Shown here: positions 35,575 to 44,137 of the stretch, in pieces | How the letters are laid out: every line of letters starts with the position of its first letter | Position numbering within the stretch: the stretch's first letter is position 1 | Source: Nitrospira defluvii | GTDB taxonomy: Bacteria; Nitrospirota; Nitrospiria; Nitrospirales; Nitrospiraceae | DNA: 64,000 nt | Assembly (NCBI GenBank): GCA_011525625.1 | Contig: WYAX01000012.1 | Span: 1 to 64,000, forward strand | Reading direction: 5' to 3' | Translations under genes and position numbers: made by a program | The notes under the pieces: generated by a model | The model's input: only the letters and a program-made list of their open reading frames with translations | Databases searched by the model: none | Told to the model about the DNA's origin: nothing

Positions 35575-36474
35575 ATGGGGCCACAAGCAGACACGGCGGC
35601 TCCACCAAAGCGGAGCATGCTGCGCCGGATACTCTGGGCGATCGTCATCGGGGGAGGGGCGTTGATACTCATCAATGCGCTCCTCCCCGACCTCGATTTG
35701 TCTGGGCAGGATCGTGTGGCGCTCATTCGCGTCGAAGGCGTCATTCTTGATGCCCAAGCGACGATCAGCGAGTTGAAGCACTACAGCGAAAACCCGCTGG
35801 TCAAAGCGATCGTGTTGCGGATCGACAGCCCGGGGGGCGGGGTCGTGCCTTCCCAGGAGATACACGATGCCGTGAAGCGAGTGAAGAATAAGAGCAACAA
35901 GGCCGTGATCGCCTCCATGGGCACGGTCGCCGCCTCCGGGGGGTACTACATCGCTGCGGCCACGGACCGGATCATCGCCAATCCCGGGACCCTGACCGGG
36001 AGTATCGGCGTGATCATGGAAATGGCGAACTTCGAAGGCCTGATGAAAAAAGTCGGGGTCGAAGGGGTGGTCATCAAGAGCGGGCGCTTCAAGGATGTCG
36101 GCTCGCCTATACGGAAAATGAGCGAGGAAGAACGCAAACTTCTGCAATCCGTAATGGACGACGTGCATCACCAGTTTATCCAAGCTGTGGCCGACGGCCG
36201 ATCGCTGGAGGTCTCTGAGGTAGAGCCGTTGGCCGACGGGCGGATTTATACCGGGCGTCAGGCGAAAGAGGCGCGTCTGGTCGATGAGTTGGGTGATCTC
36301 GATGATGCCATCCATATCGCGGCGGATATCGCCGGCATGGAAGGCGAGCCCAAAGTTGTGGAGCCGCGCAAGCGATTCTCAATTCGGGACATTATCGAGT
36401 CACGGTGGGCGTCGGTCTTTCCGAAGTTGGAGTTGGATACCGGCGTCAAACTAAAATACCTGATGGCGTTCTGA
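35575..36474 (+). CDS. sppA: Signal peptide peptidase SppA
   Basis: Membrane-bound serine protease that degrades cleaved signal peptides. The 299-aa short form has an N-terminal membrane helix (RRILWAIVIGGGALILINALL in part), the oxyanion segment RIDSPGGGVVPS, the nucleophile Ser in VAASGGYYIA and the general-base Lys in VVIKSGRFKD, forming the Ser-Lys dyad. It starts 15 bp after rpsA. The rpsA-sppA-himD order is common. Confidence 0.94.
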   Translation: MGPQADTAAPPKRSMLRRILWAIVIGGGALILINALLPDLDLSGQDRVALIRVEGVILDAQATISELKHYSENPLVKAIVLRIDSPGGGVVPSQEIHDAVKRVKNKSNKAVIASMGTVAASGGYYIAAATDRIIANPGTLTGSIGVIMEMANFEGLMKKVGVEGVVIKSGRFKDVGSPIRKMSEEERKLLQSVMDDVHHQFIQAVADGRSLEVSEVEPLADGRIYTGRQAKEARLVDELGDLDDAIHIAADIAGMEGEPKVVEPRKRFSIRDIIESRWASVFPKLELDTGVKLKYLMAF

Positions 36475-36548
36475 GCGGCCGAAGCACCAGGGTGACGGTG
36501 ATGCAGCAATTCAGCCGCACGTAAGCCCACCCCACGAGGAGAGGGACG

Positions 36549-36827
36549 ATGACCAAAGCGCAGATTATCGAGCGGGTATCGGAGCAGGTCACGACGCTGA
36601 CGAAACGGCAAGCGGAGATTGTGGTCAACACCATCTTCGATTGTATTCGGGACTCGCTGCGAAGCGGCAACAAGACGGAGATTCGAGGATTCGGAAGTTT
36701 TCGTCTCCGCGCCAGGCGGATGAAGGAAGGTCGCAACCCCAAGACCGGCGCGACGGTTGCGGTTCCCGCCAAGCGTGTGCCATTCTTTAAGGCAGGCAAG
36801 GAACTGAAGGAATTACTCAATAAGTAA
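36549..36827 (+). CDS. IHF/HU-family DNA-binding protein
   Basis: A 92-aa histone-like protein with MTKAQIIERVSEQ, IRGFGSFRLRARRMKEGRNPKTG and the end FKAGKELKELL. The VxxRGFGSF-like core and the gene order after rpsA recall integration host factor beta (himD), but a single-gene HU cannot be excluded. The ATG follows a gaggagaggg ribosome site. Confidence 0.93.
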   Translation: MTKAQIIERVSEQVTTLTKRQAEIVVNTIFDCIRDSLRSGNKTEIRGFGSFRLRARRMKEGRNPKTGATVAVPAKRVPFFKAGKELKELLNK

Positions 36828-36840
36828 CAGGAGTGATACC

Positions 36841-37836
36841 GTGGCAGAGTCGTCAAATCTAGCAGCCCCTGAGGTTCGGTGGAGCGACGGCGCACTCAAA
36901 CGTATGGAGCGCGCGCCCATGTTTTTGCGTGGGATGGTCCGTCGCTTGGCCGAGAAAAAGGCGCGGGAATTGGGTTATGCCGAAATAACCGAAGACATTC
37001 TCGAACAGTTCAAGGGCCAAATGATGGGGACCATGGGCGGTGAAGGCGGCATGGCCGAGGCCGCCGACCAAATGGCCAAGGGCCAGCTGCCATGGACGGC
37101 TGCAGCAAAGGAACGTCTGGCCGCGGTGCCGGAGTTCATGCGGGGGATGATCAAGCAGATCGCCGATGAGATTGCCCGGAAGGGCGGTCATATGGAAGTG
37201 AACGTCGACCTGTTTGAAAAGGTCGAAGCCCTCGGCGAGATTCGTGAACAAGAGGCGGCTCCGCTGGAATGGACCGAGGGCGCCCTGGCGTTGCTCCAGC
37301 AAAAAATCAAAGAGTCTCCGCCGATCGCGATGGACTTTGTGAGCGATATGATCAAGCATGATACCGAGGAACTTGCGCGGGAAAAGGGCTTGACCAGGAT
37401 TGATGAACACATCGTGGTGCAGCTATGGGAGGCTCCTCAGGAACGCGTGGCCTGGAGCGATGAGGCGTGGAAGCGACTGCAAACGTCGCCGGATTTCGTT
37501 CGCAGCGGCATTCGGAAGGCGGCGGAGCGCAGAGCCCGCAAGCTGGGTCTCAAAGAGGTCGACTCGGAACATCTCACCACGTTCCGCAACCAGGCCATGA
37601 TGAAGGCCGTGAAGAGAATCCGGTCGTTCGGCTATAACGAGTTGACGTTCGACGCCTTCGATACCGCGCTGCAGAAAACCAAACGGCTGCAAGGAAACGA
37701 TCAGGCGGAAAAACGACTGCAGGAAATCCGGTCACATTTTAGTGACCCGGAAGTGAAAAAGCCCGAGGGCGGTACCTTGGGGGCCGACCTCATGGGGCGG
37801 TTTAGGAAGTTTCTTAAAGGTGAAGGGTCACTCTAG
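36841..37836 (+). CDS. Protein with four PCP_red-type repeats
   Basis: A 331-aa protein built almost entirely of four repeats starting at Trp14, Trp85, Trp144 and Trp205. The typical unit is W-x4-A-x3-R-x4-P-x-F-x-R followed by a basic helix and an (L/G)Y-x-E(I/V)-type strand, e.g. APMFLRGMVRRLAEKKAREL. The unit matches the PCP_red domain at the end of the dark protochlorophyllide reductase B subunit. There is no Cys cluster and no catalytic domain. GTG start at 36841 after caggag. Co-transcribed with rpsA-sppA-IHF and ending at a strong terminator. Function unknown; the paralogue at 21670 sits next to Mrp. Confidence 0.8.
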   Translation: MAESSNLAAPEVRWSDGALKRMERAPMFLRGMVRRLAEKKARELGYAEITEDILEQFKGQMMGTMGGEGGMAEAADQMAKGQLPWTAAAKERLAAVPEFMRGMIKQIADEIARKGGHMEVNVDLFEKVEALGEIREQEAAPLEWTEGALALLQQKIKESPPIAMDFVSDMIKHDTEELAREKGLTRIDEHIVVQLWEAPQERVAWSDEAWKRLQTSPDFVRSGIRKAAERRARKLGLKEVDSEHLTTFRNQAMMKAVKRIRSFGYNELTFDAFDTALQKTKRLQGNDQAEKRLQEIRSHFSDPEVKKPEGGTLGADLMGRFRKFLKGEGSL

Positions 37837-37892
37837 TCGTATGTCGGCGGGAGTTGCCCGCGCCAGTCTCCATTAACAGACCATCATTGTGA

Positions 37893-37928
37893 CCCGCCCT
37901 GCGCCGAAGCTGCAGGGCGGGTTTTCTT
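37893..37928 (+). terminator. Rho-independent terminator of the aromatic/rpsA operon
   Basis: CCCGCCCTGC (37893-37902) and GCAGGGCGGG (37912-37921) form a 10-bp GC-rich stem with a 9-nt loop, followed by TTTTCTT. The best terminator in the window. Confidence 0.92.
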
Positions 37929-38277
37929 GTTGTGCAATCTATCTCACCCGGTGATACATCCTCGGTTCTCTCGCCTGCGTTCATACCTCCTCCCTGCCGT
38001 AAGCGAGGTGGAGGGTGAGGTCATTGGCCGAAACAGCCGGGGTAGAATCGAAGCCGTCGGAGTACGACAGAGGTGAGTTCAGGCAGCGTTCAGTCAGGAG
38101 GGAGGCCCTGTAACCGAGAGCGACAGCAGATGATGGTCGGAAGTCAGACACAACCGGGACTGTGCCAGAGAGAATGGGCCTGGGGCACAGGTCGAGTGGC
38201 TTCGACGAAACCCACCCGCAAGTTACAACGCTGGCGGGTGGATTTCAACCTTGAAAGGGCTACAGTAACCAGATCGC
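37929..38277. other. 349-bp spacer without a recognised gene
   Basis: Read in six frames and for RNA folds; only short, composition-poor frames were seen. No known RNA could be recognised. Confidence 0.4.
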
Positions 38278-38604
38278 TTAGTGAGATGCGACGCTGGCGG
38301 CCTGAGGCCAAAACTTATGGCGAATTTGCGGAAGCGGTTCGTTGTCGAAATTTGGAATGTCGTACAGGCAGCGGTCGATGGTTGAGACTTCATCTTCCGT
38401 GAGCTCCAACGCAATCTGTTTCTTCCAGAATTGGTCGAGGGCCAGGTAATCATTGGAAGTCGGCTTCTCGGCTAACAGCGCCTGCATCCTCTTGAAGCCT
38501 TCTGTATCGACTCCGGGTACACGGCCGTTGTTACGGTCGATGCACCACTTCAACACTTCGGCTACGCCGTACATGGTCAACGGGATCGTCACTTTATCGC
38601 TCAT
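38278..38604 (-). CDS. Small conserved-looking hypothetical protein
   Basis: A 108-aa soluble protein from ATG 38604, which follows a very strong GGAGGAGGTG ribosome site. It begins MSDKVTIPLTMYGVAEVLKW, contains two acidic helices (ELTEDEVSTIDRCLYDI) and ends with a short His/Ala tail. No domain recognised. The strong ribosome site and protein-like composition support a real gene. It is isolated, divergent from the FG-GAP lipoprotein. Confidence 0.75.
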   Translation of the reverse strand: MSDKVTIPLTMYGVAEVLKWCIDRNNGRVPGVDTEGFKRMQALLAEKPTSNDYLALDQFWKKQIALELTEDEVSTIDRCLYDIPNFDNEPLPQIRHKFWPQAASVASH

Positions 38605-38732
38605 GGGCACCTCCTCCACACTTGGTCCGCATTGTAGCCTAAGGCTTTCCGAGTTTTCAAAGGGGCGAAAGGCCTAGGCGAGAGTGCCCATTGGGGGCCA
38701 GGCGATATCTCCCCTGACCACGTCTGACTTCG

Positions 38733-38761
38733 TTGCGAAGCAGGAGGGGGCTCTGTATACT
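38733..38761 (+). promoter_or_regulatory. Sigma-70 promoter of the FG-GAP lipoprotein gene
   Basis: TTGCGA at 38733-38738, 17-bp spacer and TATACT at 38756-38761, about 70 bp before the likely start codon. Confidence 0.6.
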
Positions 38762-38832
38762 CCGCTCGACGCGTGGGACGTGGAGGCGGCGAAGCATGGA
38801 CTTGGCCGGAATGTCATGCCTTTTTCAAAGAG

Positions 38833-40029
38833 ATGGAGATGACCGTCGACCTTCAGCACAGGAAACGGCTGTCGAGTTGCCGTCTCGCATTCGCGCTGCT
38901 GGCCTTCGGTATTCTGCTGTCCGCTTGTTCAAAGGGCGATTCCTATGTGCCCCCGGACCCGTTCTACTATTTTGCCAGTTACTCAGTGGGGAAAAATCCG
39001 ACGACGGTCACGACTGCGGATTTCAACCGAGATCAAATCACCGATCTCATCACCACCAATATCTCCAGTAACTCCATTTCGCTGCTCTTTGGCAACGGCG
39101 ATGGCACCTTCCGTGAGCAGGTGCAGGTGAAAGTCTGCCAGGAACCCCGGTCGCTGGCCGTGCACGATTTCAACCACGACAATCAACTTGATGTGGTACT
39201 CGCCTGTTCCGGTGGAGACCAGGTTTCCATTCTCCTTGGGCGTGGAAACGGGAAGTTCGATGAGGGGCCGCAGTATCCTGTTCATCGTGCGCCCGTCTCG
39301 GTGTCTAGCGACGATATCAATGGGGACGGGCATCCGGATTTGGCAGTCGCCCTCCGTAACGATAAAGTGAAAATTTTTCTTGGCAATGGTCGCGGGGAAT
39401 TCCGACCCGGCATGCAGTATGAGTATGGGGATACGCCTACGTCCTTGGCGCTGAAAGATCTCAATCTGGACGGTAAGCCGGATCTGGTGGTGACCAACGG
39501 GGGGCCAATGTTGAGCGCGGTCTCGGTATGGATTGGCAACGGGGACGGGACGTTTCGAGACCCGAAAGACTACAAGACCGGAAGGCGACCCCTGGGGGTT
39601 AGCTTCGCCGATTTTAACAATGATCACCTGTCCGACCTTCTCGTGATCAACGGGGAAGGGGACAGTTTCACCACCTTTCTCGGAAACGGCAACGGAACCT
39701 TTCAGCAGGGGAAAGATTCCGGTGCAGATGCCAGCCCAAATTTCGGCGTCGCGCATGATTTCGACGGCGACCATATCGATGATGTGGCCATCGTCAACTT
39801 GCAGTCCACCGATCTTTCCATCTTATTCGGGCGCGGCGACGGCACCTTTCACTATCCACCGCGAAATTATCGAACGAAGAATGGGCCGTTCGCCGTTGCC
39901 AGTTATCGCGTCTCTGCGGACAATGCGGAAGAGCCGGGCCTAGTCACGGCAGACAATGGAGCAGGCAGCGTCTCGATCTTTCTCCATCGCGGCCGGATGC
40001 GCCCGGGCTCGGCCGGGACGACGGAGTAG
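38833..40029 (+). CDS. FG-GAP/VCBS-repeat lipoprotein
   Basis: About 398 aa. The N-terminal helix LAFALLAFGILLSAC ends in a lipobox (LLSAC), so the mature protein is anchored by Cys. The rest is a beta-propeller of six to seven repeats, each with a calcium-type loop (DFNRDQITDL, DINGDGHPDL, DLNLDGKPDL, DFDGDHIDDV) and a closing LFGNGDGTF-like motif. Such propellers act in binding or adhesion; the partner is unknown. Starts at ATG 38833 or 38839. Monocistronic with its own promoter. Confidence 0.85.
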   Translation: MEMTVDLQHRKRLSSCRLAFALLAFGILLSACSKGDSYVPPDPFYYFASYSVGKNPTTVTTADFNRDQITDLITTNISSNSISLLFGNGDGTFREQVQVKVCQEPRSLAVHDFNHDNQLDVVLACSGGDQVSILLGRGNGKFDEGPQYPVHRAPVSVSSDDINGDGHPDLAVALRNDKVKIFLGNGRGEFRPGMQYEYGDTPTSLALKDLNLDGKPDLVVTNGGPMLSAVSVWIGNGDGTFRDPKDYKTGRRPLGVSFADFNNDHLSDLLVINGEGDSFTTFLGNGNGTFQQGKDSGADASPNFGVAHDFDGDHIDDVAIVNLQSTDLSILFGRGDGTFHYPPRNYRTKNGPFAVASYRVSADNAEEPGLVTADNGAGSVSIFLHRGRMRPGSAGTTE

Positions 40030-40081
40030 TGAGCGTTTCAGGTTGGCGACCCTATAGCCGATGAGAAGACTGGCGGTTTGC

Positions 40082-40110
40082 TTGACACCTCGATAGGGCT
40101 CGGATAGAGT
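40082..40110 (+). promoter_or_regulatory. Sigma-70 promoter before the small membrane-protein gene
   Basis: Perfect TTGACA at 40082-40087, 17-bp spacer and TAGAGT at 40105-40110. Confidence 0.6.
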
Positions 40111-40169
40111 TCGAAAAGGTCGTCGGACCAAGGGCCGCGCTCTTTTCAGCCAGCACACGGCGGGGGCTT

Positions 40170-40370
40170 GTGCGAGCGTTTCTGTGGTGGTTCAGCATGG
40201 GCTGCCTAACGACATTGGCAGTCTTGATGGTTCAGGGCGGAATGCGCGATCTGGTTTCGGGCACCAACCCGGCGGGGAGTTCAGGCGCGATTCTTTCCAT
40301 GAGCACCACGATCTTCGGGGGTGGGTTATTGGCCGGTTGCCTTGCCCTTATCCTCAATCGTCTCCGCTAA
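40170..40370 (+). CDS. Small two-helix membrane protein
   Basis: A 66-aa protein with GTG start. Two hydrophobic helices (FLWWFSMGCLTTLAVLMV and TTIFGGGLLAGCLALIL) flank a short polar loop. It lies 60 bp downstream of a good promoter. No family recognised. Confidence 0.6.
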   Translation: MRAFLWWFSMGCLTTLAVLMVQGGMRDLVSGTNPAGSSGAILSMSTTIFGGGLLAGCLALILNRLR

Positions 40371-40449
40371 ACAGCATGCTGACGTTTGTATCGGTTTGAA
40401 ATGGGACGATACGTCCAGAGAGGCCAGTGGAAAGGGGCACGACCGGGCG

Positions 40450-40638
40450 ATGCACTGCCTGAAATGCAAAGGTTTTATGATGGTCGAGCGGCACTACACG
40501 CTCATGAATCGCCGTCTCTACGCCCGTTGCCTGAACTGTGGATTCTGGATTGATCTGGCCGACTTGCTCCGGTTCTTTCATAAGGTGATTGCCAGCAGCG
40601 TGCGTGGCACAAAGGTTCGAGAAACGTATACCCTGTGA
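40450..40638 (+). CDS. Small zinc-ribbon protein
   Basis: A 62-aa protein from ATG 40450. It starts with Cys-x2-Cys in MHCLKCKGFM and has a second pair in RCLNCGFWID, an apparent zinc ribbon. The C-terminal half is basic and helical. The frame is open further upstream but that part is not protein-like. No partner is evident; it may be co-transcribed with the small membrane protein. Confidence 0.65.
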   Translation: MHCLKCKGFMMVERHYTLMNRRLYARCLNCGFWIDLADLLRFFHKVIASSVRGTKVRETYTL

Positions 40639-40684
40639 GAGTCAGGCAGGGCCTCATCATCACAAGAAAGCATAGACACGCCGC

Positions 40685-41614
40685 ATGAAGCGTACATGGC
40701 AGACCTGGTCGATGCGTGGTTTCGCGGTTCTTCTTCTCGCGTCCGCCTCATGGAGTGGCCAGGCCTTTGCCCTGGACAGTGACGCGGATGATGAGGTCAT
40801 TACGGTCCCCTACGATCCGAGGCCGGTACCCACGGCCAAGCAAGCTCACCACAGTCTCCGGTGGCGCCATGTGCCGGCGCACAGCATTCTGCTCAAAGAA
40901 TTGAAAACTGGTACGACGCTGTATCAGTTCGAAAGTGCTAAGCGGCTGTCACCGGCCAGCCTCACCAAAATCATGTCTGCGCTGGTGATTCTGGAGTACG
41001 GTCACTTGGATGACGAGGTGACCGTCAGTCCCAAGGCTGCCCGTGCACACAAGACGCATTTGCGTCTACGCACCGGCCAGATCTTTCGCCTAGAAGATCT
41101 GTTGAAGGCCATGCTGATCATGTCGGCGAATGATGCGTGCCTGGCCGCCAGTGAGCATGTGGGCGGCGACGAGGCGCGATTCGTGGAACTCATGAACGCC
41201 AAGGCTGTTGCGCTGGGGTTACAGAACACCCATTTCAGCAACGCGTGTGGATTCGATGCCCCTGAACATTATTCGACGGCGGAAGATCTCGCGAAGCTCA
41301 GTGAAATCGCCATGCACCATCCCGTCTTCAAAGAATTGGTCAGCGAAGAACGGGAAATCATCATGCCGATCAATGAGCATCGTGCGTATGTCCTGCGGAC
41401 CACGAATCGGTTGCTGGGCCGGATTCCCGGAGTGCAGGGGGTGAAGACGGGCTTCACGTCCAAGGCAGGCCGATGCCTCATCGCGAAGGTGTCGCAAGAC
41501 GGACGCGATCTCCTCCTCGTGATTTTGAATTCCAAACGCCGTTGGAATACGGCGACAAGCCTCATCAATTACGGTCTGCGACTCAGTGATAGTCGCGCCG
41601 CCCTCGCTCGGTAG
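40685..41614 (+). CDS. D-alanyl-D-alanine carboxypeptidase (penicillin-binding protein 5/6 family)
   Basis: A 309-aa periplasmic serine peptidase trimming peptidoglycan stem peptides. Signal peptide to about residue 29 (LLLASASWSGQAFA). Catalytic motifs: SPASLTKIMS (SxxK), SANDACLAAS (SxN) and VKTGFTSKAG (KTG). It lacks the long C-terminal domain and amphipathic anchor of E. coli DacA. Starts at ATG 40685. Convergent with the next gene. Confidence 0.94.
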   Translation: MKRTWQTWSMRGFAVLLLASASWSGQAFALDSDADDEVITVPYDPRPVPTAKQAHHSLRWRHVPAHSILLKELKTGTTLYQFESAKRLSPASLTKIMSALVILEYGHLDDEVTVSPKAARAHKTHLRLRTGQIFRLEDLLKAMLIMSANDACLAASEHVGGDEARFVELMNAKAVALGLQNTHFSNACGFDAPEHYSTAEDLAKLSEIAMHHPVFKELVSEEREIIMPINEHRAYVLRTTNRLLGRIPGVQGVKTGFTSKAGRCLIAKVSQDGRDLLLVILNSKRRWNTATSLINYGLRLSDSRAALAR

Positions 41615-41777
41615 TCTTCTCGTTCATCGACTGTGGTGATGGCGTTGCGCCGGACCTGTTGTGTGGGGGTGCGGCAGCGAGCCGCTCGCCGAAGCGGGGT
41701 ATGGGTTGGAAATCTCGAACGCGACGAATTGGAGGAGGATTCGTGAAGAACTCGGGACCCAACACGATCCTTGAGGC

Positions 41778-42308
41778 TTATCGAGGCAGCGAAAATTCGA
41801 CGTTGACGTCCTTGCCCAGATAGTTCACCTGGAAGCCCTGCTTGTCGTAGGCCAGTAAGGCGCCCATCACGTTCTCATCGCCATAATCTTCCTTGCCCAG
41901 AATCTTGCGCACGTCGTCCGGACTCTCGCTGTTGAGGACATTGCGAAAGATACCTCGTGTCTTAAACGCAAAGCGGTTGTTGATGAAAATTAAATCGACT
42001 TTCCCGTCCTGCACCCGAACCCCGGCCATCGGGCCGGTCGGTTTGCGTTGATCCAACAGGAAAATGAAGGTGGCTTCCTGCTCCGCCTTGATGCCGGGAA
42101 TTTTTTCGTTGACGAGGCCATCGAGGGCCTTCGCCTCATCGTCGCCTAACTTGATACCGAAGAGTGAGACATCCTGACTGGCAATTCCTTTGGGGTCTGT
42201 CAGGTCGTTCTTGCTCAGTTCATAGGGCTCGGCATTCACTACAGCAGCCAGGCAAAGGGACCCCAGCGTGGCCATCAAGGCGGTGAACGTCCGCTTGCGT
42301 TGGATCAT
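41778..42308 (-). CDS. Secreted hypothetical protein
   Basis: A 176-aa protein from ATG 42308, which follows a strong AAGGAGG. A signal peptide (TFTALMATLGSLCLAAVVNA) is clear. The mature part has alternating strands and the segment VSLFGIKLGDDEAKALDGL, reminiscent of periplasmic proteins that measure fold stability over sequence; no family recognised. An open frame extends 33 codons upstream but lacks a ribosome site. It lies downstream of the LysR gene on the same strand. Confidence 0.78.
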   Translation of the reverse strand: MIQRKRTFTALMATLGSLCLAAVVNAEPYELSKNDLTDPKGIASQDVSLFGIKLGDDEAKALDGLVNEKIPGIKAEQEATFIFLLDQRKPTGPMAGVRVQDGKVDLIFINNRFAFKTRGIFRNVLNSESPDDVRKILGKEDYGDENVMGALLAYDKQGFQVNYLGKDVNVEFSLPR

Positions 42309-42399
42309 GAATGCCTCCTTACCAGAAATCTCGGGGGGTCGAACAGTTCCGATGATTCGCACTGAACGAAAGAAAAAACGGCCCAGGCAACGGGGCATT

Positions 42400-43425
42400 C
42401 TATCCAACGCGTCGTCTGACTTTCAAGGTCGTGCCGGAGCGGAGGAGAGGTCTCCCTTTTGGGGGCGTCGATCGCAATGGCGTCCGGCCGGATAGGTCTG
42501 TGGGGTATCCGGCCGTGAGTGTGGGCGAGGACGCCGATTGCAGATCCCGCATGGTGCGTTGACACAGGGCTGCAAATTCTTCGGCGGCCACACCGCGGTA
42601 CCGTTTCGTGAGATAGGCGAGCCCGACCATATGGCGTGGTGTGGGATCGTAGAGATCGATCACCTGAAGCCGCGTCGCGGGAAGACGAGACCGGACATAA
42701 AGTTCGGGAAGAATCGTCGCCCCGGTACCTTCCGCCACCGCCTGTAGAATGCCTTCCGGGGAGCTCATTTCCAGGACGACCTGCGGGTGCACTCCGGCCT
42801 TGGCGCATTCCACTTCGACCATTTTCCGCAAGCAATAATCAACGGGCATCAACACCAACGGCAGTCGGGCGAGATCCTGCATGCGAGTGCGTACCGTTCC
42901 TATGCTCATGCTCGCGGGGGCAATGAGGGCAAGGCGTTCCTCAAAAAGCGGGATGGTGGTCATGTGGGGGTGGGTGAGCGGCAGCAAACAGATGCCGATA
43001 TCGAGCCGGTTGGCGAGGAGCCCGCTGACGATGTCGGATGACGGCTGAGCATGTACCTGCAAATGGATGTCTGGGAAACGCTGCTTGAATCGCGACACGA
43101 GTGGAGCAATCAGGTAGGAATTGACGGTCGACAAGGTACCGACGACCAGACGGCCGCGTTTCGCTCCCAGCAACTCATGGACGACCTGCGCGGCTTGATC
43201 CAGTTCCCGGAGGGCCCGTTCCGCGTGCACACGAAATAACTCGCCGGCCTGGGTCAGAACCACTTTCCGTCCCAGTCGATCAAACAGGCGGGTACCCAAT
43301 TCGCGCTCGAGGGCGCCGATTTGTATCGAGAGCGACGGCTGCGAAACGTGAACCTGCTCCGCCGCCCGGGTGAAATTCTGGTGCGCGGCCACAGCCATGA
43401 AATAGTGGATTTGGCGTAGCTCCAT
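42400..43425 (-). CDS. LysR-family regulator resembling OxyR
   Basis: A 341-aa LysR-type regulator. N-terminal winged HTH: MELRQIHYFMAVAAHQNF, VHVSQPSLSIQIGALERELG. The substrate domain contains Cys198-LRKMVEVE-Cys207, the same C-x8-C spacing and almost the same residue numbers as the redox pair Cys199/Cys208 of E. coli OxyR, with conserved CLR. The residue before the first Cys is Tyr rather than OxyR's His. The last 35 residues are basic and unrelated. ATG 43425 follows GAGGAGG. A palindrome ATAG-N7-CTAT lies in its upstream region, and a globin gene is divergent. A peroxide or NO-responsive role is inferred. Confidence 0.88.
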   Translation of the reverse strand: MELRQIHYFMAVAAHQNFTRAAEQVHVSQPSLSIQIGALERELGTRLFDRLGRKVVLTQAGELFRVHAERALRELDQAAQVVHELLGAKRGRLVVGTLSTVNSYLIAPLVSRFKQRFPDIHLQVHAQPSSDIVSGLLANRLDIGICLLPLTHPHMTTIPLFEERLALIAPASMSIGTVRTRMQDLARLPLVLMPVDYCLRKMVEVECAKAGVHPQVVLEMSSPEGILQAVAEGTGATILPELYVRSRLPATRLQVIDLYDPTPRHMVGLAYLTKRYRGVAAEEFAALCQRTMRDLQSASSPTLTAGYPTDLSGRTPLRSTPPKGRPLLRSGTTLKVRRRVG

Positions 43426-43438
43426 GCAGGGCCTCCTC

Positions 43439-43463
43439 AAACTATAGCTAAAACCTATAGTTT
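43439..43463. promoter_or_regulatory. Palindromic LysR-type operator
   Basis: AAACTATAG (43439-43447) and CTATAGTTT (43455-43463) form a perfect inverted repeat with a 7-bp spacer. The core ATAG-N7-CTAT contains the LysR T-N11-A pattern and equals the half of the OxyR site. A weaker second half (ATGA-N7-ATAT) may lie at 43466-43480. It is 14 bp upstream of the LysR start and between it and the divergent globin gene, fitting autoregulation plus target control. Confidence 0.65.
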
Positions 43464-43596
43464 TCATGAAAACAATATATTAGACGAATGCATCATAGCG
43501 GCCGTATGGTCTGAGGTCAACAGAGGTGCCGCCTATGGGATTCACGGTCCACTGTGGAACGGAAGGGCGCACCAGGCAGGTCATAGGAGGGCGCAC

Positions 43597-44079
43597 ATGA
43601 TGGCAAGCAAGTGGTACGGCATGGGGGTGGTGGTGGTGGGAGTGACGGCAGTGCTCGCTGGTTGTGCGGACACGGGTGGCGTGAAGGGCGCCGTGCAACC
43701 GGTGGCTGGCATCACCGCAACGAAGACGCTGTATGAGCGGCTCGGGGGCAAGTCGGCGATTACCGCAGTCGTCGATCAATTCGTGGCCAATGTCGCCGCA
43801 GACCGACGGATCAACAGCCGGTTTGCCAGTACCGACATTCCGAAGTTGAAGGGACATCTCGTTGATCAGGTGTGTCAGGCGACGGGAGGGCCATGCACGT
43901 ATCAGGGGCGAGATATGAAGCGCACTCATCTCGGCATGCAAATCAGTTCAGCCGATTTCGGAGCACTGGTGCAGGATCTCGTGGCCGCACTTGACGCGTT
44001 TCATGTGCCGGCGGGGGAGAAGAGCGAGTTGTTGGGGATGCTCGGTTCCATGAAGAAAGATATCGTGGAATTGCCGTAA
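43597..44079 (+). CDS. Lipoprotein group 1 truncated hemoglobin
   Basis: A 160-aa protein. The N-terminal 22 residues are a signal peptide with lipobox (AVLAGC), so the globin is probably membrane-anchored outside the cytoplasm. The remaining part is a trHbN-type globin: TLYERLGGKSAITAVVDQF, HLVDQVCQATGGPCTY, the proximal His in MKRTHLGM, and DFGALVQDLVAALD. Such globins bind O2 or NO. A ribosome site aggaggg precedes the ATG. Divergent from the OxyR-like regulator. Confidence 0.88.
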   Translation: MMASKWYGMGVVVVGVTAVLAGCADTGGVKGAVQPVAGITATKTLYERLGGKSAITAVVDQFVANVAADRRINSRFASTDIPKLKGHLVDQVCQATGGPCTYQGRDMKRTHLGMQISSADFGALVQDLVAALDAFHVPAGEKSELLGMLGSMKKDIVELP

Positions 44080-44086
44080 TGGCTCA

Positions 44087-44120
44087 ATGCGGGGACCGGC
44101 TTGAGGGTCGGTCCCCGCAT
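44087..44120. terminator. 12-bp hairpin after the globin gene
   Basis: ATGCGGGGACCG (44087-44098) pairs perfectly with CGGTCCCCGCAT (44109-44120), 10-nt loop, 8 bp after the globin stop and before the convergent gene. No T-run follows on either strand. Confidence 0.5.
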
Positions 44121-44137
44121 GATGGCGTTGACCAAAC

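Noticed and set aside
33649-36315. 888-codon open frame on the minus strand opposite plsC end, rpsA and sppA
   Set aside because: Antisense to three clear genes, no family similarity; a by-product of GC-rich codon use.
41743-41823. 26-codon frame after a strong GGAGGAGG ribosome site
   Set aside because: Overlaps the convergent secreted-protein gene, very short, no paralogue seen.
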